The notes under the pieces are model-generated. The model saw only the letters and a program-made list of their open reading frames with translations, searched no databases and had not been told where the DNA came from. Shown here piece after piece: positions 25,301-34,149 of a stretch of 50,787 bases of DNA (within the stretch, counting starts at the first letter, position 1; each line of letters starts with the position of its first letter). This DNA is from an uncultured Flaviramulus sp. (GTDB lineage Bacteria; Bacteroidota; Bacteroidia; Flavobacteriales; Flavobacteriaceae), in assembly GCA_947487155.1 (NCBI GenBank), contig CANKVS010000030.1, positions 1 to 50,787 on the forward strand, written 5' to 3'. The position numbers and the translations under genes are program-made.

Positions 25301-27926
25301 CATCGAAAGTTTTATTTTCATCAGTAAAGTACGAACCATAGGCATTCCCTTTTGGTGAACGTAAGCCAACAAACGATTTGTACGGTGCATACGGCATGGT
25401 AAAAGCATCCATAGAAAAATCGCCACCATTCTCGAATGCGCGAACTAAAAATTGAGCAGTTAACATACCCGGAGCATTTTTACCAACGTTTAACTTGTTA
25501 TTAATTTTTGCAATACCTTCAGCATTTACAGTACCTTCAAAAACATTAATTTCTTCAGTATTAAACTTTCTTGTGGGATCATTAAACGTGTAATCTTTAT
25601 GTTTTTTGAAACCACTATACGATGTGCTAAACTTTGCTTTAATTTCAGCCTTTAAGTTTTTACCGGGTGCGCCATGTAACCATTTTACATCTAGTAAACC
25701 TGTAATAGGATTTGTGTTTGTTAGGATGTCGTTTTCAAAATCAATTTTAATCTTTAAACGATTAGGCTTAACCGTTTCAATTTTTAAACGTTTATTAAAC
25801 GTTGCCCCACCAACCAATACTTTTGCATTATAATTTCCTGTTTTGTATTCTGTAGATGTTGGAACGGTAAACTTGAAAAAATTATTAATAGTATTAGTAC
25901 TAACGTTTTTATAAACCAATTTTCCGTTGGGATCTGTAATTTCTAATTTTACAGGATGCTTTTTAGGAAGCTCGTTATTTTTATCATTAAGTATGAAGGT
26001 TAAATGCAACGAATCTCCAGGTCGCCATACACCACGTTCTCCATAAATGTAACCTTTAAGTCCACGTTGTAAGCGGTTACCAGATACATCAAATTTACTT
26101 AAAGACAATGAGTTGCCGTCGTATAATCTTATATAACTTGTATTTTTTCCTTTTGAAATTATAGCAAAAGCAGCATGTTTTTCTGCATCAATAATAGCTA
26201 AACCATCTTCATTAGTCATTGCTTTTTCAAGTTCTTGCTGCTGAAAATTATAAAGCGTAATACTAGCATTAGCTTCTGGGGTTGTATTCAAAATATTTGT
26301 AACAGCAAAGTAATAGGAATTATTTGCCCCCCGTTTTGCTATAACTCCAATATTTGAAGCTATTAAATTTTGAGATACAATCCTATTATTGTTATAGTAG
26401 GCATTATGACAAGGGTTGTCGCGTTCTCGCCAATTATAGGAATGGTTTCTGTAGCTATAAGTTATATTATTCCAATAGGCTTCTTCACGTAAATTATCAT
26501 CTTCAATAGTAGTTTCATTTTCATTTTCGTAATAATCTTCTTCGTAGTAATCGTCATCATTATCTGCATTAGTAATTTTTTGAGCGTCCTCACAATTATA
26601 AAGCGAATAACTTTTATTAAAGCTTAATTCTACTCTATAAATGGCACCGTTGTCGGCTTTAAAAAATTTAGATAAATCGACACTATACGTTTTCCATTTT
26701 CCTGTGTTTTCAGACTCTGTTTGTAGTTGAATAGTTTGTTTCGCAATACGGCGACCAACTTTTTTTATATCATGGCTGTTATTACTATTTAAGTTATTGT
26801 CTTGTAAAAATTGAAGGATGTTATCTTCAAAAATCTTTATAACTCTAACATCAACCGCTTTTAAATTAACGGCTTCAAAATTAAATTTTAATGCTTTAGA
26901 GTTTGGTAAAATAGAACCGTTTTTAAGTAATCGTGCCTGTGGTTTTAATGCTTCAAAAGCGATGGTTTTAGATAGTGGTTTCTTTAATTTATAATCCGCA
27001 CTATTTTTTATGCCTTGAAAAACATCTACTTGTATATTGCCAACTAGTTTGGAGTCTGGATATACTTTTAGCACATTTCCGCGAACCACATATTTTAGAT
27101 TCTTTACGTTTTGAAGCGTAACTAACCCATCAAAATTTTGCTGTTTTTTAAGTGGGTCAGAAAAATTAATTGATAGATGTTGTTCAGGTGATTGAATAAC
27201 ATCGATATTAAGAATACTAAAGTTATTAATGCCTGGAATTAAAATTTTATTTTCTCCTTTATTAGCTGCTTTAATAGGTTTTCCATTCCATGTTACTACA
27301 ATTTCACTATCATCAATATGGCGCTGAATACTATCAATTTTAAATTTAAAAACTTTTGCTTTTTCATTCGATTCATTAAAAGATAAAGCAAGCTTTTTTT
27401 TATTTTGATATGCCTTAACCAACTTTGCATCACTTAAAGAAATGATGTCAGACAATTTTATAACCGATTCTAAATATTGCCAATTTTTATTATAAGACTG
27501 TAAATTATTGGTTACTACATTAAAATTTGGTGTTATTGTTTTAAACTGAAACGTGTAATGATTATATGTCTTGGGAATGGTTTTATAAACCTTATTTAAT
27601 TTAACTGTAACTGTATATTCGGTAGTAGGTTCTAAGGGTTCATTAGGAGTAAAAAGCAATGCATGATTATTAGCAATAGAGAGTTTTCCTTCGACAAAAG
27701 GAGAGATTGAGATTATATTTTCAGTAATTTCTTGATGCATTTCCCAACCATCAACAGGGTTAGTAAAACTAATTTGAATAGGGCTAGCAACCGATGTTAA
27801 ACCAGATGTAGTATAGCTTATATAATCTTTAAATTTGAAGATGTTATCGGTTTCAACAACTTTCTTTTTACATGAAATTGCTAGCGTAACAAACATTACG
27901 AAAACGATGCGCTTTTTTAATGACAT
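22368..27926 (-). CDS. Alpha-2-macroglobulin family lipoprotein
   Basis: A 1,852-aa lipoprotein (lipobox AISC, Cys19) of the bacterial A2M family, which traps proteases that enter the periplasm by covalent capture. An Ig-like N-terminal region precedes MG domains (for example the bipartite LRGLKGYIYGERGVWRPGDS) and, near residues 1404-1408, the thioester motif GCVEQ with the reactive Cys and Gln intact. The alpha-alpha toroid TED follows (SYWIGENTANDWGTSYSGHF). Bacterial A2M genes are commonly linked to pbpC, consistent with coordinated repair of wall breaches. A tyrosine- and Asp-rich low-complexity stretch lies near residue 455-480. Confidence 0.93.
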   Translation of the reverse strand: MSLKKRIVFVMFVTLAISCKKKVVETDNIFKFKDYISYTTSGLTSVASPIQISFTNPVDGWEMHQEITENIISISPFVEGKLSIANNHALLFTPNEPLEPTTEYTVTVKLNKVYKTIPKTYNHYTFQFKTITPNFNVVTNNLQSYNKNWQYLESVIKLSDIISLSDAKLVKAYQNKKKLALSFNESNEKAKVFKFKIDSIQRHIDDSEIVVTWNGKPIKAANKGENKILIPGINNFSILNIDVIQSPEQHLSINFSDPLKKQQNFDGLVTLQNVKNLKYVVRGNVLKVYPDSKLVGNIQVDVFQGIKNSADYKLKKPLSKTIAFEALKPQARLLKNGSILPNSKALKFNFEAVNLKAVDVRVIKIFEDNILQFLQDNNLNSNNSHDIKKVGRRIAKQTIQLQTESENTGKWKTYSVDLSKFFKADNGAIYRVELSFNKSYSLYNCEDAQKITNADNDDDYYEEDYYENENETTIEDDNLREEAYWNNITYSYRNHSYNWRERDNPCHNAYYNNNRIVSQNLIASNIGVIAKRGANNSYYFAVTNILNTTPEANASITLYNFQQQELEKAMTNEDGLAIIDAEKHAAFAIISKGKNTSYIRLYDGNSLSLSKFDVSGNRLQRGLKGYIYGERGVWRPGDSLHLTFILNDKNNELPKKHPVKLEITDPNGKLVYKNVSTNTINNFFKFTVPTSTEYKTGNYNAKVLVGGATFNKRLKIETVKPNRLKIKIDFENDILTNTNPITGLLDVKWLHGAPGKNLKAEIKAKFSTSYSGFKKHKDYTFNDPTRKFNTEEINVFEGTVNAEGIAKINNKLNVGKNAPGMLTAQFLVRAFENGGDFSMDAFTMPYAPYKSFVGLRSPKGNAYGSYFTDENKTFDVVVVDAKGNPIKRNNLEVKVYKIEWRWWWNSSYDNLSSYVSSSYHRPYLSSKVNTNANGKGIFKLKIPDSDRGRYLIQISDPISGHATGRTAYFYKNWWQNSSSGNKEAAKMLIFSADKETYNVGETAKVTFQSGSEGHALVSIENGTEVLDYNWVKTSQGETTVEIPITKEMAPNVFVNISLLQPHDITANDLPIRLFGVIPVMVEDPNTKLDPQLNMSNVLRPKESFKVTVSEKNKKAMTYTIAMVEEGLLDLTRFKTPNAWHAFYSREALGVKTWDVFDDVIGAYSGSIDQVFAIGGDGSATAGKNKKANRFKPVVTYLGPFTLKAGEQQSHTIKMPNYIGAVRTMVIAGNSNIGAYGSTDKSVEVKKPLMVLASLPRKLSPGEKVTLPVTVFAMEPKVKNVNISLKLSDGISIVGETSKTLSFAKPDEQMTYFQLDVSKAKGINTVEVIATGHDEKSTYKVVLDVINPNPITSKPIDEVLEGKATKTVAFSTFGVSESNSATIEFSTIPPMDFSRRLQYLIQYPHGCVEQTTSSVFPQLYLTDIFDLTLDKKQQIQTNIEKGIKRLGHFQRPNGGMSYWIGENTANDWGTSYSGHFLIEAEKKGFVLPLTFKSNWITYQKNAARNWRSSYRTYNSDLAQAYRLYTLALAGSPDLAAMNRLREFTEISNEAKWRLAAAYALVGQKEASEKISQSANIEFKPVRYNYYTYGSVDRNRAMALETMILTKNEKQRELSQYIAKDLSSKRWMSTQTTAYSLLAIAKMVEANGGKTLHLDYTVNGKTETINSKNAIAQRDLKVIDGNNSIAFTNQKNNIIYVRILNSGKLPLGQELAEQRGLSVTYTYKDLNGKRINISELQQGQDFVATVKVSNLKSEDINDVALTQIFPSGWEIVNTRFTDFGEATTSQARFTDIKDDRVNFYFDLKRKGKQDTKTFNVMLNASYLGTYYLPGIQAEAMYDNEYLVRTKSKWVTIKK

Positions 27927-28193
27927 AGATTGATGATTTTAAATGAAAATGAACTTGCTAAAAGAGAACGTACGATGTTTTTTGTTAATAAATGTACGGT
28001 CAAAATTTGGTCTTTAGGTTTTTTTAAAATGTTAAATAAATCCTAAGATTTTTTAAAACACCTTCTTTATCTAAAATTAAATAAAAAACTCGACGAACGT
28101 CACTTTCTTATAAAAAGATATTAGAATTTAAGGTTATGGTCACCCATAAGTTTATAATAAACGTATATTTCGAGTACCCTAAATCGAATAGTT

Positions 28194-28679
28194 ATGAGAC
28201 CTTTTTATTTTAAAATCTGGTTTGTTTTGTTATGTTTTGCAGTTTTAGCATGTAATGTATCGTGTTCTAAAGATGGTTCTATCGAAGATATTGAAAAACA
28301 AGAAGCACTTTCTATTTCTGAAAGCATACTGCAACTTGTAAATGTACACAGAGTAAGTATTGGTAAACAAACACTTGCAACAAATACACTTGCGACACAA
28401 TTGGCAAAGGAGCATACGTTGTTTATGATTAATCAAAAAGAAATTAGTCATGACCATTTTGATGATAGAGCAGATAGATTGTTTGATGAAGAAAACGCTA
28501 CAAATGTTGGCGAAAATGTAGCGGCAGGACAGCAGTCTGCACAAGATGTTATGACTGCTTGGTTAAACAGTAGTGGCCATCGAGAAAATATTGAAGGCAA
28601 TTTCACCCATATTGGCATTGGAGTTATTAAAAATGATACAGGTAAATACTATTATACGCAGCTCTTTTTAAAGCAATAG
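28194..28679 (+). CDS. CAP-domain (SCP/PR1-like) lipoprotein or secreted protein
   Basis: A 161-aa protein with a hydrophobic leader ending LACNVSCSKDG, either Cys of which could be lipidated. The CAP domain spans about 44-160: LVNVHRVSIGKQTLATN, LAKEHTLFMINQKEISHDHF with the cavity His, NVGENVAAG, AWLNSSGHRENIEGNFTHIGIG. Many bacterial CAP proteins have no known activity. It converges on the isoaspartyl peptidase gene with an 18-bp gap. Confidence 0.88.
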   Translation: MRPFYFKIWFVLLCFAVLACNVSCSKDGSIEDIEKQEALSISESILQLVNVHRVSIGKQTLATNTLATQLAKEHTLFMINQKEISHDHFDDRADRLFDEENATNVGENVAAGQQSAQDVMTAWLNSSGHRENIEGNFTHIGIGVIKNDTGKYYYTQLFLKQ

Positions 28680-28697
28680 CCTTTATCTTTTTCATCG

Positions 28698-29813
28698 TTA
28701 TTCCTTTTTATAAATTCCAATAGTTAGTTCGCCTTTGGCATTCATAGTTGCTCTATACATGCCAGCAGTATTAAATTCAGAAACCATATTTCCGTTTTTA
28801 TCAATGGCAACAATGCCGCCAGTGCCACCCAATTGGGTTAGTTTGTTTTGAATAACTTCTTGCGATGCTTGTTTTAAACTTAAGCCTTTGTATGCCATTA
28901 AAGCAGAAATATCGTAAGCTACCATACCACGAATAAAGTATTCGCCCCAACCTGTACTAGACACGGCGCAGGTTTTATTATTAGCATATGTTCCTGCTCC
29001 TATAATTGGTGAATCTCCAATACGCCCCCAACGCTTATTAGTCATCCCACCAGTAGATGTACCAGCAGCTAAATTTCCATTTTTATCTAAAGCAGCACAA
29101 CCAACGGTTCCAAATTTTGAATCTTTAATATCCTCATCATAAAACGTAAGTTTATCATCATGATCTAGTTCTGTTTTTTCTTTCTCTTTTATTTTTTCGA
29201 GTGATTTATGGTGTCTCTCGGTATAAAAATAATTAGGGTTAACAATTTGCAAACCCTGTTCTTTTGCAAACGTATTTGCGCCATGACCAGATAGCATAAT
29301 ATGCGATGAGTTTTCCATAACAGCTCTAGCTAAATTTATAGGGTTTTTAACAATGGTTGTACCTGCCGATGCTCCAGCATTTAAGGTGCTTCCGTCCATT
29401 ATAGAAGCGTCATGCTCATTAGTGCCTGCATTAGTAAAAACAGCACCTTTTCCAGCGTTAAAAAGTGGTGAGTCTTCCATAATATTAATGGTTTTTTGTA
29501 CTGCATCTAAACTAGTTCCTCCATTTTTTAAAATATTGTAACCAACTTTAATTGCTTCTTCAAGTTTAGCCTTATAGGCTGCTTCTTTTTCGGGAGACAT
29601 GTTTTTCTTTAAAATGGTACCTGCACCTCCGTGTATAATTATTGAAAAGGTACCAGCTTTTTCTTCTGATAGTTTTATAAGACTTCCATCTTCTAGTGTT
29701 ATTTTATTTTCAATATTGAAATTTTCATTTGGATTAGAATCAATTCGTTCTCCTTTGTCTTTACAGCTAAAAAGTAATACGATGATTACTAAAACATAGA
29801 TGTTTTTTTTCAT
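28698..29813 (-). CDS. Isoaspartyl peptidase / L-asparaginase (Ntn-hydrolase), lipoprotein
   Basis: A 371-aa threonine-type Ntn hydrolase that clears isoaspartyl dipeptides and may hydrolyse asparagine. A signal sequence ending LLFSCKDK (lipidated Cys17) directs it to the envelope. Family motifs are IHGGAGTILKK, LFNAGKGAVFTNAGTNEHDA and the self-cleavage site G-T at about residue 235/236 (KFGTVGCAALDKNGN), where T236 becomes the new N-terminal nucleophile. GGMTNKRWGRIGDSPIIGAG and the C-terminal GGTGGIVAIDKNG segments are present. Length is slightly above average because of the leader. Confidence 0.92.
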   Translation of the reverse strand: MKKNIYVLVIIVLLFSCKDKGERIDSNPNENFNIENKITLEDGSLIKLSEEKAGTFSIIIHGGAGTILKKNMSPEKEAAYKAKLEEAIKVGYNILKNGGTSLDAVQKTINIMEDSPLFNAGKGAVFTNAGTNEHDASIMDGSTLNAGASAGTTIVKNPINLARAVMENSSHIMLSGHGANTFAKEQGLQIVNPNYFYTERHHKSLEKIKEKEKTELDHDDKLTFYDEDIKDSKFGTVGCAALDKNGNLAAGTSTGGMTNKRWGRIGDSPIIGAGTYANNKTCAVSSTGWGEYFIRGMVAYDISALMAYKGLSLKQASQEVIQNKLTQLGGTGGIVAIDKNGNMVSEFNTAGMYRATMNAKGELTIGIYKKE

Positions 29814-29980
29814 GTGTTTAAATTTTATTGTTTTTTCTGTTAGTTATAATCTGCCATTAAACACCTTGGTTTGTATCGAGAATTGGTAGGTCTCATTTTA
29901 TAAAAAAACAGACTAAATACGAACAATAAAGGTAATAGTTTTATTTTTGATAAAATATAACAAAACAGACTTTTAATTGC

Positions 29981-29988
29981 TATATTCG
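29981..29988 (+). promoter_or_regulatory. Possible -7 element for the aldehyde dehydrogenase gene
   Basis: TATATTCG, close to the Bacteroidetes TAnnTTTG box, 36 bp upstream of the ATG. No matching -33 element at the expected spacing was found. Confidence 0.3.
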
Positions 29989-30024
29989 CAAATAACATAG
30001 ATATAAATATTAAATCAATAATTA

Positions 30025-31578
30025 ATGAAGGCGATAGCAGCTGATTTTGGTATAAATGAAGCATTAAAAGCGTTAGGTGTTTCTAAAATAAATAATGGTA
30101 CTTCAACAGGATCAAACAGTTTTTCTAATGGTGAAATAATAGAAAGTTTTTCGCCAGTTGATGGCCAGTTAATTGCAAAAGTAAAAGCATCTACAAAAGA
30201 AGATTATGACAACGTAATGGGTGCTGCAATTTCTGCTTTTAAAACGTGGCGAACAATGCCTGCACCACAACGCGGTGAAATTGTGCGACAGTTTGGAGAC
30301 AAGTTAAGAGTCAAAAAAGAAGCCCTTGGTAAATTGGTATCTTTTGAAATGGGAAAATCGTATCAAGAAGGTTTAGGAGAAGTACAAGAAATGATTGACA
30401 TCTGTGATTTTGCAGTTGGATTATCTCGACAATTACATGGGCTAACCATGCATTCTGAACGGCCAGGACATAGAATGTACGAGCAGTACCATCCACTGGG
30501 AGTTGTAGGGATTATTTCGGCGTTTAATTTTCCAGTTGCTGTTTGGGCGTGGAATACAGCTTTAGCTTGGGTTTGTGGCGATGTTTGTGTTTGGAAACCA
30601 AGTGAAAAAACACCTGTTTGTGGTGTGGCTTGCCAAAATATTGCAGCAGAGGTTTTTGCTGAAAACAACCTACCAGAAGGCATCTGTAATTTAATTAATG
30701 GCGATTATCGGGTTGGTGAGTTTATGACTAAAGATACGCGTATACCTTTAATTTCTGCAACAGGATCTACCAGAATGGGTAAAATTGTAGCCCAAAAAGT
30801 CGCTGCACGTTTAGGGAAAAGCTTATTAGAATTAGGAGGTAACAATGCCATTATTGTAACACCAGACGCCGATATAAAAATGACGGTTATTGGTGCTGTT
30901 TTTGGAGCAGTAGGAACTGCAGGACAGCGTTGTACATCGACACGTCGTTTAATTATTCACGAATCTATTTACAATCAAGTTAAAGATGCCGTTGTTGATG
31001 CTTATAAGCAATTGCGTATAGGGAATCCTTTAGATGAAAACAATCATGTTGGGCCATTAATTGATGCCGATGCGGTAAAAATGTATCAAAATGCATTAAC
31101 ACAAGTAGTTGAAGAGGGCGGTAATATTGTTGTTGAGGGCGGTGTGCTTTCTGGAATAGGTTATGAAAGCGGATGCTACGTAAAACCAGCTATAGCTGAA
31201 GCACAATCGCATTATAAAATTGTTCAGCACGAAACATTTGCTCCTGTTTTATATTTATTAAAATATTCTGGACATGTTGAGAATGCTATAGATATTCAAA
31301 ATGAAGTAGCTCAAGGTTTAAGTTCTGCAATTATGACTAATAATTTACGCGAAGCCGAATATTTTTTGTCTGTTCAAGGATCAGATTGTGGTATAGCTAA
31401 TGTAAATATAGGAACTTCTGGTGCCGAAATAGGAGGTGCTTTTGGTGGTGAAAAAGAAACTGGTGGCGGACGAGAATCTGGATCTGATGCATGGAAAGTG
31501 TACATGAGGAGACAAACAAATACGATTAATTATACTACAGAGTTGCCGTTGGCACAAGGGATTACGTTTGATTTGTAG
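30025..31578 (+). CDS. amaB: Aldehyde dehydrogenase, antiquitin-type (ALDH7)
   Basis: A 517-aa NAD(P)-dependent dehydrogenase resembling ALDH7 / piperideine-6-carboxylate dehydrogenase, which oxidises alpha-aminoadipate semialdehyde in lysine breakdown. The catalytic Cys is C303 (GTAGQRCTST) and the general base E269 (LLELGGNNA). The C-terminal run GTSGAEIGGAFGG followed by EKETGGGRESGSDAWK is characteristic of the antiquitin clade. No other lysine-catabolic gene lies nearby, so the pathway is inferred from the family alone. A monocistronic layout is likely: about 200 bp upstream is non-coding and a hairpin follows. Confidence 0.85.
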   Translation: MKAIAADFGINEALKALGVSKINNGTSTGSNSFSNGEIIESFSPVDGQLIAKVKASTKEDYDNVMGAAISAFKTWRTMPAPQRGEIVRQFGDKLRVKKEALGKLVSFEMGKSYQEGLGEVQEMIDICDFAVGLSRQLHGLTMHSERPGHRMYEQYHPLGVVGIISAFNFPVAVWAWNTALAWVCGDVCVWKPSEKTPVCGVACQNIAAEVFAENNLPEGICNLINGDYRVGEFMTKDTRIPLISATGSTRMGKIVAQKVAARLGKSLLELGGNNAIIVTPDADIKMTVIGAVFGAVGTAGQRCTSTRRLIIHESIYNQVKDAVVDAYKQLRIGNPLDENNHVGPLIDADAVKMYQNALTQVVEEGGNIVVEGGVLSGIGYESGCYVKPAIAEAQSHYKIVQHETFAPVLYLLKYSGHVENAIDIQNEVAQGLSSAIMTNNLREAEYFLSVQGSDCGIANVNIGTSGAEIGGAFGGEKETGGGRESGSDAWKVYMRRQTNTINYTTELPLAQGITFDL

Positions 31579-31599
31579 TGTTTTTTGTGAAAATAAAAA

Positions 31600-31642
31600 A
31601 ACCTTGCCTCAATGCCGGTTTTTTTTCGGGAGAGACAAGGTT
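31600..31642 (+). terminator. Hairpin after the aldehyde dehydrogenase gene
   Basis: An 11-bp stem AACCTTGCCTC / GAGACAAGGTT with one internal mismatch encloses an inner CCG / CGG pair around a T8 loop. The unusual T-rich inner loop and the weak T tract after the stem leave the terminator role uncertain. Confidence 0.5.
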
Positions 31643-31813
31643 TATCTTAAAAAAGATTAATAGCAATGCAAAAATGGTGTTTTTTGCTTTTATAATCGAT
31701 GTTTTTAAATAATTTTATTAACAAAATAGTTAACTATACCAGTTGTGTGTTATAAATAACGTTTTATTCTCGATACGATTTTTTATCAAAAACCACTCGA
31801 ATTGATATTGAGT

Positions 31814-32947
31814 CTAACTGTATTTTATTTTACGTAGTATCCTCATAGCTTCTTTATAAAGACTGTAAATATGTTCGTTATACAATTTTAAGTGAGGTTT
31901 AGCTTCGTTTAGTTTATCGATGGCTTCATCAAACGAATTAAAATAGCATATTAAGTAAGTAACAGGTAAATTCTGTAAATCTAATTCTTCATCCTTTGTA
32001 AGCACTAATCCCTTTTTTAACTTTTCTAAAATAGCGTTATTGTTATTATAAACATGGTGTAGCGCTTTTTTATCGAATTGAGGGGGTTTAAACAAAAGGT
32101 TTGTTTCAATATTATAATTGGCATTATTTTCAAAATGGATGATGGTTTCTTCTAGTTGATAATATTTATTAGTGTTTTGAAAGCCAAGATTTACATATTC
32201 AATAATTCTAAATTTATCTTTATCAAAAGAAATTGAAACGTCGTCAAGTGCCGAAAAAAATAAGCGCACTTGCTCATTTATTAGTTCAATATCTACTCTT
32301 GAAAAAAAAGTTTCGCCTTTAACTTCCTTTTTTTGCCCTGCCCAACAAACCACAAAGTATTCTTTAAAAACCTTATACTTCGCATTGTAATCTTTACGAG
32401 TATTCATAAAATCGAATACACCATCTAGTGTGTGTTCTATGTTGTTTTGCGCATGATTCTCAATAGCTTCAACTATTTTGGAGTTGCTGTCTTTTATTTC
32501 AATATCAAATACTTTTGGCATACTTATACTGCCATCTCTAAAAAAAACAGAACCGCCATAATATTTCCAAATGTTTTTTCGTAATGAGGTAATTTTATCA
32601 ATAGGTCTAATGGTAACTAAACCAACAACTTTATCGTCTGGAAGATGCGGAAATGGGATGTTTTCGTACTGAACTATTGGCGGATGACTTAAATAAGCAT
32701 TTATTAAGTTTTGAATTTTGCTATCATCAAAAAAATCGACACCAACAATGTTATTATCTTCATCTTCAACGCCTATAACAATATAAGAATTGTTTTTAGG
32801 ATTGCTGTTTGAAAGGGCGCAAATATGCTTTAAAAATTTAGCTTTACCTTCTTTATGGCTAATGGTTATTTTTCGCTTTTTATCATAAAAACTATTCTCA
32901 TCATTGTGAGCTAATAGGTGTTTAATAAGTAAGCGTTTGTTAATCAT
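31814..32947 (-). CDS. AlbA_2 / Schlafen-type putative nucleic-acid-binding protein
   Basis: A 377-aa protein whose first about 120 residues match the AlbA_2 domain (FKxx-type lysine-rich KRKITISHKEGK, FLKHICALSNSNPKNNSYIV, IGVEDEDNNIVGVDFFD). The domain binds RNA or DNA and recurs in Schlafen proteins and in several antiviral systems. The remaining about 250 residues are not recognised. Its start overlaps the 3' end of the SIR2 gene by 8 bp, so it belongs to the same transcript. The pairing with SIR2 suggests a two-component effector, but a plain housekeeping role cannot be excluded. Confidence 0.78.
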   Translation of the reverse strand: MINKRLLIKHLLAHNDENSFYDKKRKITISHKEGKAKFLKHICALSNSNPKNNSYIVIGVEDEDNNIVGVDFFDDSKIQNLINAYLSHPPIVQYENIPFPHLPDDKVVGLVTIRPIDKITSLRKNIWKYYGGSVFFRDGSISMPKVFDIEIKDSNSKIVEAIENHAQNNIEHTLDGVFDFMNTRKDYNAKYKVFKEYFVVCWAGQKKEVKGETFFSRVDIELINEQVRLFFSALDDVSISFDKDKFRIIEYVNLGFQNTNKYYQLEETIIHFENNANYNIETNLLFKPPQFDKKALHHVYNNNNAILEKLKKGLVLTKDEELDLQNLPVTYLICYFNSFDEAIDKLNEAKPHLKLYNEHIYSLYKEAMRILRKIKYS

Positions 32948-34148
32948 TTGAGTGATTTTTTAAGAAATTTTTAAACTCCATATCGTAAACCATAATACTT
33001 CCACTGTGATATGAGTATACATTTTCTATTATATTTTTGTTGTTTAATTTAGCACTACTATAATGAAAAATATTATTAGCAAGTTTTAATTCTAAATCAT
33101 CTCTTTGATAATTATAGCAAACAATTTTAATTTTTAAATTAGAGTTTTCTCTTAGGGCTGTTTTAATACTTTGATTTATGTGTTCATCACCAAAAGAATA
33201 ACCTATAATATAAATAGTATTAGCAGTAATAATATCTCTATCAAAAGCTGAATTCATTTATTTGAAAGGAGGAAATGAAGTTCTCTGTATTTTTTTATAA
33301 CCAGTAATTATATTAGTTAAAATTAAACTTTTCCCTTTCTCTAATTCTGTAATTGTGGCTCTGGAATCAGTTGATAAACTAATAGTGTTATTTTGTGTTA
33401 TTAAAGGAGAAAAGGGAGCATTAATATGTTCATTATATAAAACTTTCCAATAAGCACTACCATGAAGATTGTAATGAATATGGCTGTCAAAATTAGTTAA
33501 GAGCTTATTAAAATCAGTTTTTCTGCCACTTAAAGATGTGTTAGGTTGCTTAAAAAATCCATCAAAAATACTAATGCCTTCTTTTTCTAATAATACTTTA
33601 AAAAGATTATCATAATTTAATGTGTATAGCCTTAAAGTAGTATCTTCTTTATTTTTAACCCAATTGACAAACAGAGAGTTTATTTCTTTATTTTCTTCAA
33701 TAAAAATCACATCTTTTCCCTCTGTGTAATTAGATATTCTTCTATTAACATTTGTAAGAAGATTAAGGAGTAGCTTTACAAGATACTTTTGTTGTTCAGT
33801 TAATTTATCATTGATAAGATTAGGGGGTTCTTCAATTAAATTAGAGCCGTAATTGAAAAAATCATCTTCATCAAAATCACATTTAAAAAAAGGATTGACA
33901 AGGTTTATTGAATTTTTTGAATAAAAAATAATTAATTCTTCAATAGCATCAATAATCGTTTCAAAGTTGATTTTTTCTTTATTTGTTTTGCTTAATAATC
34001 GAGAATAGATGAATTGTGTATTTGTAATATTAGAGTTTTTTGTTTTAAACCCAGACTTTAAAACAAGTTCAGTTAAGTCTGTTGTTTTTGGACCTTTCCA
34101 ATCAATTACTGCACCAGCTGCAAAAAGAAAAACTGTTCTGGGTTTCAT
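32940..34148 (-). pseudogene. SIR2-like protein interrupted by one in-frame stop codon
   Basis: Two frames lie in the same phase: residues 1-296 (to 33258), then a TAA immediately followed by ATG, then 105 residues (to 32940). The first part has a nucleotide-binding start FLFAAGAVIDWKGPKT (the usual GAG is AAG), LYTLNYDNLFK (the TxNYD motif) and NLHGSAYW with the catalytic His. The second part is the SIR2 C-terminal IIGYSFGDEHINQS. Continuous homologues would read through FPPFK-x-MNSAF, so the TAA looks like a nonsense mutation of a sense codon such as CAA. SIR2 domains in defence proteins deplete NAD+. The gene is probably inactive unless read through or expressed as two chains. Confidence 0.75.
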
Positions 34149-34149
34149 A

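Noticed and set aside
24034..25833. Several rightward open frames inside the alpha-2-macroglobulin gene
   Set aside because: They lie antisense to a well-supported gene with clear motifs; no start context or family match.
30311..30683. Leftward frames within the aldehyde dehydrogenase gene
   Set aside because: Shadows of a complete ALDH with catalytic residues.
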